DNA of 64,000 bases, from positions 2,604,001 to 2,668,000 of the forward strand of contig NZ_CP080383.1 of assembly GCF_019443325.1 (NCBI RefSeq), written 5' to 3'. Of this stretch, positions 17,098 through 27,219 are shown piece by piece (within the stretch, counting starts at the first letter, position 1; every line of letters starts with the position of its first letter). The stretch comes from Cryobacterium sp. PAMC25264 (GTDB taxonomy: Bacteria; Actinomycetota; Actinomycetes; Actinomycetales; Microbacteriaceae). The position numbers were made by a program, and so were the translations under genes. A model generated the notes under the pieces. It saw nothing but the letters and a program-made list of their open reading frames with translations. It had not been told where the DNA came from and searched no databases.

Positions 17098-18993
17098 TTA
17101 GCGGGTGGGCACCGGCTGGGCTGCCGCGGGCACCATGGCGGCCTTCCCGCGGGCGCGCATGTCCCGGCGCCCGCCGATGGCTCGCAGGGCGTTGAGGATC
17201 GTGGCGAGGTCGACGAGCTCCTGCAGCAGCGCCCCGACTGTGGCGGGTATCAGTCCGAATGCGGCGACCACCATGAGCCCGAGGCTCAGCGCCATGCCCA
17301 GCCAGATGCTCTGCAGGGCGATGCGCACGGTGTCCCGGCCGATACCGACCGCCCGCGCGGCGCGGGACAGGTCGTCGAGCAGGATCACCGCATCCGCTGA
17401 TTCACTCGCCGCGGTGGACCCCTTGGCACCCATCGCGATGCCCACGTCGGCCACGGCCAGCACCGGGGCGTCGTTGACGCCGTCGCCCACCATGATCACC
17501 GGGCGCTCCCGCATGGCACGCACGGCCTCGACCTTGTCCACGGGCAGGCAGTCGGCGCGCACCCGGGTGATGCCCACCTGCCGGGCGATGTGGTTGGCGG
17601 TGGGGCGGGCGTCGCCGGTGAGCATGACCGACTCGTGCACGCCGAGCCGGTCGAGGGCCTGAACGGTGGCGCGCGCGTTGTCGCGCACCTGGTCGCTGGC
17701 CACGACGCAGCCGGCGAACCGGCCGTCGACGGCGAGATAGATGGCGAGTTCCCCGCCCACGAGGTCGGCCGCGTAGCTGTCGTCGGCGTGCTCGGCCACG
17801 AAGGACAGCTTGCCCACCACAACCTGGCGGTCACCGAACCGGGCGGTCACGCCGTTGGCGGGTATCTCCTGCGCGGTCTCGGTGGAGACCAGGGCCAGGC
17901 CGCGCGAGTCTGCGGCCGCAAGAACGGATGCGGCGAGCACGTGCGAGGAATATTGCTCGGCCGACGCCGCGAGGGTGAGGATCTCGTCCTCGGTGAATCC
18001 CGGAGCGGGGATGACCCTGGCGATCGTGGGCGCACCGTAGGTGAGGGTGCCCGTCTTGTCGAACACCACGGTTCGAGCGCGGGCGAGATTCTCGAGCACT
18101 CCCCCGCCCTTGACGATGATGCCGTTGCGGGCTGCCCGGCTCATCCCGCCCATGAACGCGACCGGCGCGGCGAGCAACAGCGGGCAGGGTGTGGCGACCA
18201 CGAGCACCTCGGCGAATCGCACCGGTTCGCCAGAAACGAACCAGGCTGCCCCGGCAATGGCCAGGGCCACAATGGTGAACGGTACGGCGTAACGGTCGGC
18301 GAGGCGCACCACCGGCGCCTTGCTCGAGGCCGCCTCAGCCACCAGGGCCACGATCTGCTGGTACTGGCTGTCCGCGGCGAGCGCCGTGGCCCGAACTGTG
18401 GCGGCGGCCTGGCCGTTGATCGAGCCGCTGAGCACCCGGTCGCCGGTGCGGCGCTCAACCGGCATGCTCTCCCCGGTGAGCGAGGACTCGTCGAACGCGG
18501 CGGATGCCGAGACCAGTTCGGCGTCGACGGGGACGATCTCCGCGGGCCGCACCAACAGCACGTCGCCGACCCGCACCGACGTTGCGGGTACGTCCTCCAC
18601 GTCGGAGGAGCCGTCGCGCAGCAGGTGCGCGATCTGCGGAGCCCGTTCGAGCAGGGCGTTCAGCTCCCGCTGGGCCCGGCCCGCCGCGTAGCCCTCGAGG
18701 GCAGCGCCGCCGGAGAGCATCAGGACGATCACCAGGGTGGCTACGTACTCGCCCACCAGGATGGTGGCGATGATGGCCATGATCGCCAGGAGGTCCACAC
18801 CGAATTGGCCCTGACGCATCCGCTTGACCATGCCGACACCCTGGATGCCGACCACGACAAGTCCGAGACCGGAGTACAGCCATTGCACGGCCACGGGCAG
18901 GCCGAGGGCCCACAGCGGAAGCCCGAGCAGGCCGACAAGGATGGTTGCCGCCACAACCGGGTACCGGCGGAATGCTCCAGCGAGCGTGGACAT
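17098..18993 (-). CDS. P1B-type heavy-metal P-type ATPase with a TPC motif
   Basis: 631 residues. Order of motifs: two or more N-terminal helices without a CxxC metal-binding domain, TGES (actuator), ATPCPLLLA in the metal-binding helix, DKTGTLT (phosphorylated Asp), and MVGDGVNDAPVL in the hinge. The TPC form of the metal motif differs from the copper CPC and zinc-type CPC/SPC classes and resembles the poorly defined P1B-5-like group, so the metal is uncertain. The HP dipeptide normally found in the nucleotide domain reads SSHVLAAS here. ATG at 18993 (MSTLAGAFRR) is chosen over the longer frame. Exports or imports a metal ion across the cytoplasmic membrane. Confidence 0.9.
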   Translation of the reverse strand: MSTLAGAFRRYPVVAATILVGLLGLPLWALGLPVAVQWLYSGLGLVVVGIQGVGMVKRMRQGQFGVDLLAIMAIIATILVGEYVATLVIVLMLSGGAALEGYAAGRAQRELNALLERAPQIAHLLRDGSSDVEDVPATSVRVGDVLLVRPAEIVPVDAELVSASAAFDESSLTGESMPVERRTGDRVLSGSINGQAAATVRATALAADSQYQQIVALVAEAASSKAPVVRLADRYAVPFTIVALAIAGAAWFVSGEPVRFAEVLVVATPCPLLLAAPVAFMGGMSRAARNGIIVKGGGVLENLARARTVVFDKTGTLTYGAPTIARVIPAPGFTEDEILTLAASAEQYSSHVLAASVLAAADSRGLALVSTETAQEIPANGVTARFGDRQVVVGKLSFVAEHADDSYAADLVGGELAIYLAVDGRFAGCVVASDQVRDNARATVQALDRLGVHESVMLTGDARPTANHIARQVGITRVRADCLPVDKVEAVRAMRERPVIMVGDGVNDAPVLAVADVGIAMGAKGSTAASESADAVILLDDLSRAARAVGIGRDTVRIALQSIWLGMALSLGLMVVAAFGLIPATVGALLQELVDLATILNALRAIGGRRDMRARGKAAMVPAAAQPVPTR

Positions 18994-19059
18994 GGGTCCA
19001 TTGTCGTCTCGGATGCGCGTGCGCACCAGCAAGGAGAGGCTGCCCTTGTGCCTCGCCGC

Positions 19060-19123
19060 TGCACCACCTCTGGGTGACCGCGCCCGCTATAGCGGTCGCA
19101 ATCGCCGACTCGAGGTGCAGTGA
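19060..19123. repeat. Palindromic repeat S, copy 1
   Basis: Outer arms CACCTC and GAGGTG enclose GACCGCGCCCGCTATAGCGG and CGCCGAC. Related copies lie at 54033-54099 and 55261-55327, with a degraded one at 38498-38545. This copy is the most decayed in its inner 3' arm (TCGCAATCGC). It sits upstream of the P1B ATPase. Confidence 0.7.
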
Positions 19124-19162
19124 GCCCGGTGTGGGGCACATCCGACCCCGGGCTGGGTGGCA

Positions 19163-19199
19163 CGACGAAAGGCCCCGCCGAGGCGGGGCCTTTCGTCGT
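19163..19199 (-). terminator. Terminator downstream of icd
   Basis: A strong GC hairpin with arms ACGAAAGGCCCCGCC and GGCGGGGCCTTTCGT, 24 bp after the icd stop (minus strand). The arm ends in TTTCGT rather than a long U-run, as is common in high-GC actinobacteria. Confidence 0.8.
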
Positions 19200-19223
19200 C
19201 AGCAGTGGCCGATGCCGGGCGGG

Positions 19224-20438
19224 TTACGCCAGGCGGGTCTGCAGGTTGTCGCTGATCGCGGCGAGGAATTCCTCGGTGGTGAGGTAGCCCTGGTCCGGGC
19301 CCACGAGCAGGGCGAGGTCCTTGGTCATCTTGCCGCTCTCGACGGTCTTCACGACAACGTCCTCGAGGGTGTGCGCGAACTCGGCCAGCGCCGGGTTCTC
19401 ATCGAGCTTGGCGCGGTGCGACAGGCCCCGGGTCCAGGCGTAGATCGACGCGATCGGGTTGGTCGAGGTGGGCTTGCCCTGCTGGTGCTGGCGGTAGTGC
19501 CGGGTGACGGTTCCGTGCGCGGCCTCGGCCTCGACGACGCTGCCGTCGGGGGTGGAGAGCACGCTGGTCATCAGGCCGAGCGAGCCGAAGCCCTGCGCAA
19601 CGGTGTCGGACTGCACGTCGCCGTCGTAGTTCTTGCAGGCCCAGACGTAGCCGCCCTCCCACTTCATGGCGGAGGCGACCATGTCGTCGATCAGACGGTG
19701 CTCGTAGGTGAGGCCGGCTGCCTCGAAGCGGTCCTTGAACTCGGTGTCGAAGATCTCCTGGAAGATGTCCTTGAACCGGCCGTCGTAGGCCTTGAGGATG
19801 GTGTTCTTGGTCGACAGGTAGACCGGGTAGTTGCGCTCGAGGCCGTAGTTGAGCGACGCGCGAGCGAAGTCGATGATCGACTTGTCGAGGTTGTACATGC
19901 CCATGGCCACACCACTACCGGGCGCCTGGAAGACCTCGAACTGCTGCGGGTCGCCGCCATCCTTCGGGGTGAAGGTCATGGTGAGGGTGCCTTCGCCCTC
20001 GAAGCGGAAGTTCGTGGCGCGGTACTGGTCGCCGAACGCGTGGCGGCCGATGATGATGGGCTTGTTCCAGCCCGGCACCAGGCGCGGGATGTTGGAGATG
20101 ATGATCGGCTCACGGAAGATCGTGCCGCCGAGGATGTTACGGATGGTGCCGTTGGGCGAGGCCCACATCTTCTTCAGGCCGAACTCCTCGACGCGAGCCT
20201 CGTCGGGGGTGATGGTCGCGCACTTGACGCCGACACCGTGCTTCTGGATGGCGTGGGCCGCGTCGATCGTGATCTGATCGTCGGTCTCGTCACGCTTCTG
20301 GATCGACAGGTCGTAGTACTCGAGGTCGATGTCGAGGTACGGGTGGATGAGGGAGTCCTTGATGGCCTGCCAGATGATGCGGGTCATCTCGTCCCCGTCG
20401 AGTTCGACGACTGTACCTGCAACCTTGATCTTCGACAA
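19224..20438 (-). CDS. icd: NADP-dependent isocitrate dehydrogenase
   Basis: 404 residues, the dimeric eukaryote-like class of NADP-IDH. Reaction: isocitrate to 2-oxoglutarate plus CO2 and NADPH in the TCA cycle. Visible: [20 protein letters not shown], substrate-binding [54 protein letters not shown], and the metal/cofactor region [17 protein letters not shown] and [13 protein letters not shown]. The start is a TTG at 20438 (MSKIKVAG), 6 nt after GAGGAGAA; no ATG or GTG fits. Diverges from an acetyltransferase gene. Confidence 0.97.
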   Translation of the reverse strand: MSKIKVAGTVVELDGDEMTRIIWQAIKDSLIHPYLDIDLEYYDLSIQKRDETDDQITIDAAHAIQKHGVGVKCATITPDEARVEEFGLKKMWASPNGTIRNILGGTIFREPIIISNIPRLVPGWNKPIIIGRHAFGDQYRATNFRFEGEGTLTMTFTPKDGGDPQQFEVFQAPGSGVAMGMYNLDKSIIDFARASLNYGLERNYPVYLSTKNTILKAYDGRFKDIFQEIFDTEFKDRFEAAGLTYEHRLIDDMVASAMKWEGGYVWACKNYDGDVQSDTVAQGFGSLGLMTSVLSTPDGSVVEAEAAHGTVTRHYRQHQQGKPTSTNPIASIYAWTRGLSHRAKLDENPALAEFAHTLEDVVVKTVESGKMTKDLALLVGPDQGYLTTEEFLAAISDNLQTRLA

Positions 20439-20602
20439 TGGATTCTCCTCAGTGAGTCGGGGCGTGGTGGCCGTCAACAATCCTAGCCGAGGGCGGTAAC
20501 TGTCTCGACATCGAGAGAGTTGACCAGCCTTGCGGGGCACCGGGACCGGGTCCCCCACAAACCCGACTATCAGCCTTCGCGACCGGACGATACCCTAGGG
20601 GC

Positions 20603-21055
20603 ATGCCTGAACTCCGACTGGAAGAACTGTCCGCACGCAACATCGTCGCGGCCAACAACCTGAGCCTCAAGCCCGGTCAGGAGCAATTCATCGCACCCGT
20701 CTCTTACTCGGTGGCGGCATCGGTGATCAACCCGAACACGGCGTGGCAACGTGTGGTGCTGCTCGACGGCGAGGTCGCCGGCTTCATCCACGGCAACTTC
20801 GACCCCGAATCGGCCCAGGAAGAATTCCGCGCCTGCATCTGGCGCATCAACGTCGACGCGGAAGCGCAGGGCATGGGCGTGGGCAAGTTCGCCGCCGAAG
20901 CCCTCGCCGAAGAAGCCCGCCACCGCGGTTTCGACCGCATCACGGTCATCTGGGAGCCCGGCGAGGAGGGCCCGGAGGCCTTTTTCCACCGCATCGGCTT
21001 CGTCGACATCGGCGAGACCGCGTTCGGCGAGGTCATCGGCGCCCTCACGCTCTAG
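20603..21055 (+). CDS. GNAT-family N-acetyltransferase
   Basis: 150 residues. The acetyl-CoA motif A is visible as INVDAEAQGMGVGKFAAEAL (Q-x-x-G-x-G pattern), followed by GFDRITVIWEPGEEGPEAFF and HRIGFVDIGE, the typical end of a GNAT domain. The order and length resemble the spermidine/spermine-acetyltransferase-like (BltD) group, but the substrate is not established. ATG at 20603. Followed after 18 bp by the alkyltransferase-like gene, so the two may be cotranscribed. Confidence 0.85.
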   Translation: MPELRLEELSARNIVAANNLSLKPGQEQFIAPVSYSVAASVINPNTAWQRVVLLDGEVAGFIHGNFDPESAQEEFRACIWRINVDAEAQGMGVGKFAAEALAEEARHRGFDRITVIWEPGEEGPEAFFHRIGFVDIGETAFGEVIGALTL

Positions 21056-21073
21056 GCCGCGACACCTCAGAAC

Positions 21074-21394
21074 GTGCACCTGAATCCGGCCACCCCGTTC
21101 GTGGCGGCCGTGCTCGAGATCGTGGACTCCATCCCGCCCGGCCACGTGATGACCTACGGCGACGTGGCCGCCACCCTCGGTTCCCGCGCCGCCCGCGTGG
21201 TGGGCCAGACGATGGCCCAGTTCGGGGCGGATGCGCCGTGGTGGCGGGTGATCCGCGCTGGTGGGCATCCGCCGGTCGGGCACGAGGACCGGGCGTTGGA
21301 GCACTACCGGGCCGAGAACACGCCGTTGGTCACGACGACCGCGCCGGATGCCGGCTACCGGGTGGATCTCAGCCGAGCGCGCTGGCGCCCCTGA
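21074..21394 (+). CDS. Alkyltransferase-like protein (MGMT-fold, ATL)
   Basis: 106 residues covering only the DNA-binding domain of O6-methylguanine-DNA methyltransferase: IPPGHVMTYGDVAATLGSRA (HTH with Tyr and Arg finger region), VVGQTMAQ, then PWWRVIRAGG where active MGMT has PCHR. The acceptor Cys is replaced by Trp, so it cannot transfer alkyl groups; characterised ATL proteins bind O6-alkylguanine and pass it to nucleotide excision repair. GTG start at 21074. The last 26 bp overlap the end of the opposing reductase gene. Confidence 0.88.
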   Translation: MHLNPATPFVAAVLEIVDSIPPGHVMTYGDVAATLGSRAARVVGQTMAQFGADAPWWRVIRAGGHPPVGHEDRALEHYRAENTPLVTTTAPDAGYRVDLSRARWRP

Positions 21395-22550
21395 CCGGTT
21401 CGACGGGGGCCGGCTCCAGGCGGGCTTGCCAGTCGGCGACGAGCTGCGGTTGGTCGATGCCGAGTACCGCGACCGGCACCGAGCCGCGCCGGTAGACCGC
21501 GACCAGGTCGCCCGTGGACGGGCTGCCCGCCTCGACGGTGACGTCTTCGCCGCCGCGCAGCCGGCCAGCGAACTGCACCTGCGCGCCGCCCTGCTCCGAC
21601 GTCACCCGCGCAGGCGCCAGCGCGGCGGCCGGGTCGACCCCGAGCAGCGCGGCCATGGCGATGCCCGGCCGGTCGCGGGTGTCGCTCCAGTGCGGGATGC
21701 GCCGGTGCAGCCCGGTGGCCGGGTCGAACCAGGCCGCACAGTCGCCCACGGCCACGATGCCGGGCACCGCGGTGGCACCCGCCTCGTCGCAGACCACGCC
21801 GCCGCGCAAGTCGAGTCCGGCCTCGCCCAGCCAGCCCGCGAGCGGCACGGAGCCGATGTCGAGCAGCACCACATCGGCGCCGATCTCCTCCCCCGTGGTC
21901 AGCCGCACACCCGACACCCAGCCGGGTCCGATCAGCTCAGCGACCCGCAGGTCGGTGCGCACGGTGATGCCCCGGCGGGAGTGCAGCCGGTACACGGCGT
22001 CGGCGACGATTCCGCCGAATGTGGTGCAGAGCGCATCCGTGGTGCTGCCGAGCACCGTGACCTGCAAGCCCAGATCGCGCGCTGTCGACGCCACCTCGAG
22101 GCCGACGATGCCGGAGCCGACGACGATCATGCGGGCGCCGGGCAGCAGCTCTTCGCGGAGCGCGAGGGCGTCTTCGACGGTGCGGAGGGTGTGCACCCCG
22201 CGCGGCATCGGGTCGAAGCGGCGCGCGGCGGACCCCGTGGCGATCACGACGGCATCCGATTCGAGGGTGCGGCCGTTAGCGAGGGTCACCCGGTGCGCGG
22301 CCGCGTCCAGGGCCACCGCGGGCACGCCCAGCTGCCACTCGGCGCCGAGATCCTCCGAGGGGGCCTCGAGGGCCAGCTCGCCGATGGTGGTCTCCCCGGT
22401 GAGGAAGCCACGACCGAGCGGCGGCCGGTCATAGGGGCGGTGGCGTTCCCCGCCGACGATCGTGAGCGCTCCGGTGTAGCCGTGGGCGCGCAGGGCGGCC
22501 GCGCTGGCATGCCCCACCACCCCCGCGCCCACGATGGTGACTGAGTGCAT
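21369..22550 (-). CDS. FAD/NAD(P)-dependent oxidoreductase (ferredoxin/rubredoxin reductase-like)
   Basis: 393 residues. N-terminal FAD-binding GAGVVGHASAAALRAHG, RPPLGRGFLTGE, a second dinucleotide fold with MIVVGSGIVGLEVASTARDL, and the FAD motif VPGIVAVGDCAAWFDPATG, followed by HWSDTRDRPGIAMAALLG and a C-terminal reductase domain. It resembles the reductases that feed electrons to ferredoxins of Rieske oxygenases or P450s; no such partner is in the window. ATG at 22550 (MHSVTIVG). Its 3' end overlaps the convergent ATL gene. Confidence 0.87.
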   Translation of the reverse strand: MHSVTIVGAGVVGHASAAALRAHGYTGALTIVGGERHRPYDRPPLGRGFLTGETTIGELALEAPSEDLGAEWQLGVPAVALDAAAHRVTLANGRTLESDAVVIATGSAARRFDPMPRGVHTLRTVEDALALREELLPGARMIVVGSGIVGLEVASTARDLGLQVTVLGSTTDALCTTFGGIVADAVYRLHSRRGITVRTDLRVAELIGPGWVSGVRLTTGEEIGADVVLLDIGSVPLAGWLGEAGLDLRGGVVCDEAGATAVPGIVAVGDCAAWFDPATGLHRRIPHWSDTRDRPGIAMAALLGVDPAAALAPARVTSEQGGAQVQFAGRLRGGEDVTVEAGSPSTGDLVAVYRRGSVPVAVLGIDQPQLVADWQARLEPAPVEPVRGASALG

Positions 22551-22766
22551 GCTGGGTGATCCCCCGATCAGACAGGCGCGCCACCGGTTGCGATGGCGGC
22601 TCGAGGAACGAGCGGGCTCGGTCCTGGGCGGTTTGTGTGATGTGCTCTGGGTTCAGATTCGCGGCGCGGCCGTGGCGTGTCAAGCGTGTCGGGCGGGTTC
22701 TCGGCCAGTGGTTCGAAGCCTTTGACATGCCCGAAACACGACCGACTCAAACCCCCGCCCACACCC

Positions 22767-22830
22767 CCGCGAACTGTGACTTAAGCCCCGAAAATCCCGC
22801 ATTATTGGGGCTTAGCTCACAGTTCGCGGC
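22767..22830. repeat. Palindromic repeat R, copy 2
   Basis: Arms CGCGAACTGTGACTTAAGCC and GGCTTAGCTCACAGTTCGCG with an AT-rich loop. It ends 18 bp before the cupin start. The rest of the 297-bp gap (22551-22766) shows no gene or recognised RNA. Confidence 0.8.
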
Positions 22831-22847
22831 GGGTGTATCGTGCCTGC

Positions 22848-23300
22848 ATGAATGCGGCCGACGATCACGCCCCGGATGCCCCGCAGAGCCACGCCGCGGA
22901 CGCGCGACAAAGCCCGACCCCGAACCCACCGCGGGGAGAGTCACCCCCGTCCGGCGCGGAACCGGCCGACCCGGTGATCTCCAACCCGGAGCACTACCGG
23001 GTGCTGTTCGAGAACGACCGGGTGCGGGTGCTCGAGTACCGCGACGACCCGGGTACGACGACCACGCCGCACGGGCATCCGGACAGCGTCATGGTCACCC
23101 TGAGCGGCTTTCACCGCCGGCTCGCGAGCGGTGACCGGGTCTTCGACACGGTGCTGGATGCCGGCGAGGCACGTTGGCTGCCCGCTCAGACCCACTCGGG
23201 CGAGAACACCGGCTCAACACCCACCCACGCGATCTTCGTCGAGCTGAAGGGCGACCCCCTCGCCGGCCCCACCGGCGCCCCTCCCCTGGGCCCGTCCTAG
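22848..23300 (+). CDS. Small cupin-fold protein
   Basis: 150 residues. The first ~50 are low complexity (Pro, Ala, Asp). From ISNPEHYRVLFENDRVRVLE on it reads as a single cupin domain with metal ligands in TTTPHGHPDSVMVTLSG (HxH) and a later His in AQTHSGENTGSTPTHAIFVE. Similar small cupins are annotated as cytoplasmic proteins of unknown role. ATG at 22848 (MNAADDHAP). The gene lies precisely between two copies of the R palindrome, the second starting at its stop codon. Confidence 0.8.
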   Translation: MNAADDHAPDAPQSHAADARQSPTPNPPRGESPPSGAEPADPVISNPEHYRVLFENDRVRVLEYRDDPGTTTTPHGHPDSVMVTLSGFHRRLASGDRVFDTVLDAGEARWLPAQTHSGENTGSTPTHAIFVELKGDPLAGPTGAPPLGPS

Positions 23301-23365
23301 CCCGCGAACTGTGAGCAAAGCCCCGAAAAACGGGAGTTTTTGGTGCTTAAGTCACAGTTCGCGGG
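23301..23365. repeat. Palindromic repeat R, copy 3 (terminator-like)
   Basis: Arms CCCGCGAACTGTGA and TCACAGTTCGCGGG, with the inner CAAAGCCCC/GGTGCTTAAG pairing less well. It lies between the convergent cupin and ABC-exporter genes. Confidence 0.8.
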
Positions 23366-23369
23366 AGGG

Positions 23370-25175
23370 TTAGACGAGGGACTCGCGCCAGGCGGCGTGC
23401 AGCTTGGAGAACCGGCCGGTGCCCGAGATGAGCATGTCGGGGGTGCCGTCCTCCACAATGATGCCGTTCTCCATCACGAGCACCCGATCGGCGATCGCCA
23501 CGGTCGACAGCCGGTGCGCGATGATCACCGCGGTGCGGTCACTGAGCAGGGTCTGCAAAGCCTCCTGCACCAACCGTTCGCTGGGAATGTCCAGCGACGA
23601 GGTGGCCTCGTCGAGGATCAGCACCGCCGGGTCGGCCAGGAATGCCCGAGCGAACGAGATCAGCTGACGCTGCCCGGCCGAGACCCGGCCGCCGCGCTTG
23701 TTCACGTCGGTGTCATACCCGCCGGGCAGGCCCACGATGAAGTCGTGCGCGCCAACCGCCTGCGCCGCCGCCTCGATCTCCGCCCGGGTGGCCTCGGGCT
23801 TGCCGATCGCGATGTTATCGGCCACGCTCCCGCTGAACAGATACGCCTCCTGGGTCACCATCACGATGGCCCGGCGCAGGTCCTTGGGGTGCAGGTCACG
23901 CAGGTCCACGCCGTCTAACAGCACTCGGCCGTCGGACGGGTCGTAGAACCGCGAGATCAGCTTGGCCAACGTCGACTTGCCCGCACCCGTGGAGCCGACG
24001 AGGGCGATGGTCTGCCCCGGCTCCAGGGTGAGGTCGAAGTGCGGCAGGATGACCCGGTCGGCCTGGTACTCGAACTGCACGTTCTCGAATTGCACGGCTC
24101 CGGTCGACGTCCACAGGTCCACCGGCTTGATCGGGTCGGGCACGCCGGGCTGTTCCTCGAGCACTCCGGAGATCTTCTCCAGCGCGGCAGCGGCCGACTG
24201 GTAGGAGTTGTAGAACATCGCCATCTCCTCCATCGGGTCGAAGAACCGGCGGGTGTACAGCAGCGCGGCCAGCAGCGCTCCGATGGCCAGCTGACCGTCG
24301 GCGACGCGGAAGCCCCCGACCAGCAGCACCACGGCGACGGTGACGTTGCCGATCAGGATCAGCCCGGGGTCGAACACCCCGAACAGCTGGATGACCCGGG
24401 CGTTGACCAGCCGGTACGCCTCGACGAGCTTGCCGAAGACCCGTTCGTTGCGCGGTTCGGTGCGGAACGCCTTGACGGCGCGGATGCCGGTCATGGTCTC
24501 GACGAACTGCACGATCAGGCTCGCCGAGGCGGTGCGCGACCGGCGGAACAGGTGCTGCGAGCGCACCTGGAACCAGCGGGTGAGCGCGAGCAACGGCACC
24601 AGGGCGACGAGCAGCACGAGCCCGCTCACACCGTCGAGGGTGACCAGCGCGATGGCGGTGAACACCATGTAGAGCAAGCCCTGCACGAGCTGGTTGATGC
24701 CGGAGTCGAGCAGTTCGCGGATCGCATCCAGGTCGCTGGTCTGCCGGGAGATGATGCGCCCGGAAGTGTACGACTCGTGGAACTCGAGGCTCAGCCGCTG
24801 GGTCTGCAGGAAGACACGCTTGCGCAGGTCGATGAGCACGGCCTGGCTGATGCGCGCGGAAAGCACGGTGTACCAGGCGATCAGCAGGGCGCCGGTCACA
24901 CCGGTGACCAGGTAGACCGCGCCGGTGGCCGCCAGCGGCATCCAGTCCTGGTTGAGCAGGGCTGGCAGGCCCTTGTCGATGCCATAGGCGATCAGGGCGG
25001 GGCCGGCGACCTGCGCGGCCGTGGAGACGACCACGACGAGCATCGCCACGACCACCGACCAGCGCACCGGGAACAGCAGCGAGCCGAGCAGTCGCAGCGA
25101 CCGGCGGCGGATCTGGCCGCTTTCCGCTTTGGTGTAGTCGAGGCGTTCTTCGCCTTCGACGCCGGTGACGCTCAC
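23370..25175 (-). CDS. ABC exporter half-transporter, second subunit (canonical Walker B Glu)
   Basis: 601 residues: an N-terminal six-helix type-1 exporter domain, then a nucleotide-binding domain with Walker [11 protein letters not shown]-loop [10 protein letters not shown], an unusual signature VSAGQRQLI, Walker [13 protein letters not shown] and H-loop AHRLST. The GTG start at 25175 overlaps the stop of the upstream half-transporter (GTGA), so the two most likely form one heterodimer for drug, lipid or peptide export. Its signature departs from LSGGQ, which pairs with the partner's degenerate Walker B to make one impaired ATP site, as known for heterodimeric exporters. Confidence 0.92.
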   Translation of the reverse strand: MSVTGVEGEERLDYTKAESGQIRRRSLRLLGSLLFPVRWSVVVAMLVVVVSTAAQVAGPALIAYGIDKGLPALLNQDWMPLAATGAVYLVTGVTGALLIAWYTVLSARISQAVLIDLRKRVFLQTQRLSLEFHESYTSGRIISRQTSDLDAIRELLDSGINQLVQGLLYMVFTAIALVTLDGVSGLVLLVALVPLLALTRWFQVRSQHLFRRSRTASASLIVQFVETMTGIRAVKAFRTEPRNERVFGKLVEAYRLVNARVIQLFGVFDPGLILIGNVTVAVVLLVGGFRVADGQLAIGALLAALLYTRRFFDPMEEMAMFYNSYQSAAAALEKISGVLEEQPGVPDPIKPVDLWTSTGAVQFENVQFEYQADRVILPHFDLTLEPGQTIALVGSTGAGKSTLAKLISRFYDPSDGRVLLDGVDLRDLHPKDLRRAIVMVTQEAYLFSGSVADNIAIGKPEATRAEIEAAAQAVGAHDFIVGLPGGYDTDVNKRGGRVSAGQRQLISFARAFLADPAVLILDEATSSLDIPSERLVQEALQTLLSDRTAVIIAHRLSTVAIADRVLVMENGIIVEDGTPDMLISGTGRFSKLHAAWRESLV

Positions 25176-27022
25176 AGCGATTCTCCCGTTCGGTTGGACT
25201 CTCGTCGTTCTTCGTCTTCCAGGCTGGAGATGACGAACTTGTAGTGCGGGCTCGAGACCAGCAGTTCGGAGTGCCGGCCGACCGCGGTGACCCGACCGTT
25301 CTCCAGCAGCGCCACCCGGTCGGCGAGCATCACCGTGGACGGGCGGTGCGCCACGATCAGCGCGGTGGTCTTGACGAGCACCCGGCGCAGCGCGGCTTCG
25401 ACGAGCGACTCGGTGTTCACGTCGAGCGCCGAGAGCGGGTCGTCGAGCACGAGCACGGCGGGCGCTGCGGCGACCGCCCGGGCCAGCGCCACGCGCTGCC
25501 GCTGACCGCCGGACAGGCTCATGCCCTCCTCGCCGACGAGCGTGTCGACGCCGTCGGGTAGGTCGTGCACAAAACCGGCCTGGGCGATGTCCAGCGCCTC
25601 GGCGAGCACAGCGTCGGCCTCTGGGCTCCGCTCGTCGAACTCCGGGCGGCCCAGCAGCACGTTGTCGCGCACGGATGCCGAGAACAGCGTCGCATCCTCG
25701 AACGCCATGGCGATGTGGCGACGCAGCTCCTCACGCCGCAGCGCCCGCACGTCGACCCCGTCGAGGGTCACCGAGCCATCCGTCACGTCGTACAGCCGGG
25801 TGGTGAGCGCCGTCAGGGTGGACTTGCCGGAGCCGGTGAGCCCGACCAGCGCCATGGTCTCACCGGGTTCGAGCACCAGGTCGACCCCGTCGAGCAGGTC
25901 GGGGAAGCGCTCAGGGGAGTCGGCGTAGCGGAAGTGCACGTTCTCGAACGCGAGCCGGCCGCGCGGAGCGGTGATGGTGACCGGGCGGGGCGGGTCGGTG
26001 ATGGTGTTCGGGGTGTCGAGGATGTCGAAGAACCGGTCGGTGGCGGTGCGGGTGTCGAAGGTCATCGACAGCAGGAACCCGATCGACTCCACGGGGAAGC
26101 GCAGCACGGTGGCCGTGGCGAAGAAGGCCACCAACTCGCCGACGCTGAGCTGGCCCTGGCTGGTGAGCCAGACGCCGGAGACCAGGCAGAGCGCGAACGC
26201 CACGTCGGGTACGAGCAGCAGCCACAGCCAGATGCCGGCGATGGCGCGGGCCTTCTCGATCTCGGTGCCGCGCAGTTCTTCGGCCTGGTTGGCGAAGCTC
26301 TTGAGCGCGAAGCTGCCGCGGCCGAAGGCCTTGAGCACCCGGATGCCGTGCACCGACTCCTCCACGGCGGTCGCGAGGTCGCCGGACTGGTCCTGGCTGC
26401 GCCTGGCGATCACCGAGTACTTCTCCTCGAAGACGTACCCGTAGATCCAGATCGGGATCGAGCAGACGAGGAAGATCAGGCCGAGGATCCAGTTCATCGA
26501 CACGAGGATCACGACGCCGGCGAGGATGGTGAGGAAGTTCACCACCAGCAGCACCAGGCCGAACGAGATCCAGCGGCGGATCATGTTGAGGTCGCTGATC
26601 GCGCGTGAGAGCAGCTGCCCGCTCGGCCAGCGGTCGTGGAAGGTCACGGGCAGGTCCTGCAGCCGAGCGTAGAGAGCGTTGCGCATCCGGGATTCGATGT
26701 GGGTGCCTGGCACCAGCACGAACCAGCGGCGCAGCGCGATCATGACGGCCTCGAGCACGCCGAGGGCCAGCACCGTGAGCACGGCGGGCCAGATCGGGGC
26801 GGTGTCGCCCTGGCTGAGGGCGCCGTCGACGAGCTGCTGCAGCACCTGCGGGATGGCCAGGGCCACCAGTGAGGCGAGCAGCGCGGACAGCATGCCCAGC
26901 CCGATTCGCGGCAGTGCGGACTTGGCGAACGGGTACAGCCGCAGCAGCGTGCGGAGGGTGTTGGGACGGGCGGCCGTGGGCGCGAGGTGGGGCGGATGCT
27001 GTTCTGCTGTGGAGGTGGTCAT
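25172..27022 (-). CDS. ABC exporter half-transporter, first subunit (degenerate Walker B)
   Basis: 616 residues: six-helix membrane domain and nucleotide-binding domain with Walker [11 protein letters not shown]-loop [20 protein letters not shown], canonical signature LSGGQRQRV, Walker [13 protein letters not shown] in which the catalytic Glu is Asp, and AHRPST. ATG at 27022 (MTTSTAEQ). A 197-nt leader separates it from a 27-codon open frame with its own ribosome-binding site (27220-27303), suggesting attenuation. The substrate is unknown; multidrug-type by family. Confidence 0.92.
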   Translation of the reverse strand: MTTSTAEQHPPHLAPTAARPNTLRTLLRLYPFAKSALPRIGLGMLSALLASLVALAIPQVLQQLVDGALSQGDTAPIWPAVLTVLALGVLEAVMIALRRWFVLVPGTHIESRMRNALYARLQDLPVTFHDRWPSGQLLSRAISDLNMIRRWISFGLVLLVVNFLTILAGVVILVSMNWILGLIFLVCSIPIWIYGYVFEEKYSVIARRSQDQSGDLATAVEESVHGIRVLKAFGRGSFALKSFANQAEELRGTEIEKARAIAGIWLWLLLVPDVAFALCLVSGVWLTSQGQLSVGELVAFFATATVLRFPVESIGFLLSMTFDTRTATDRFFDILDTPNTITDPPRPVTITAPRGRLAFENVHFRYADSPERFPDLLDGVDLVLEPGETMALVGLTGSGKSTLTALTTRLYDVTDGSVTLDGVDVRALRREELRRHIAMAFEDATLFSASVRDNVLLGRPEFDERSPEADAVLAEALDIAQAGFVHDLPDGVDTLVGEEGMSLSGGQRQRVALARAVAAAPAVLVLDDPLSALDVNTESLVEAALRRVLVKTTALIVAHRPSTVMLADRVALLENGRVTAVGRHSELLVSSPHYKFVISSLEDEERRESNRTGESL

Positions 27023-27219
27023 GAGTCGTTCCTGCTAAACCCGCGTGATTCTGGCGTCGAACGGGTGGATGAGGCGTGCTGAGTCGGTGCGGGAGCCGCG
27101 GCGAAGCCGACGGTGCCGTGCTGGCGCGGGGGGTGCCGCGTCCGAGAGGAGAAACGGGCGGTGATGCCCGCGATAGCTCAGTGCCCGCGGAAACGGGCAG
27201 CGGTGGTGTGGCCGGGCCC

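Noticed and set aside
27160-27210. tRNA-like GATAGCTCAGT near 27172
   Set aside because: It recalls a D-arm, but no acceptor stem, anticodon arm or T-loop (GGTTCRA) can be placed around it.
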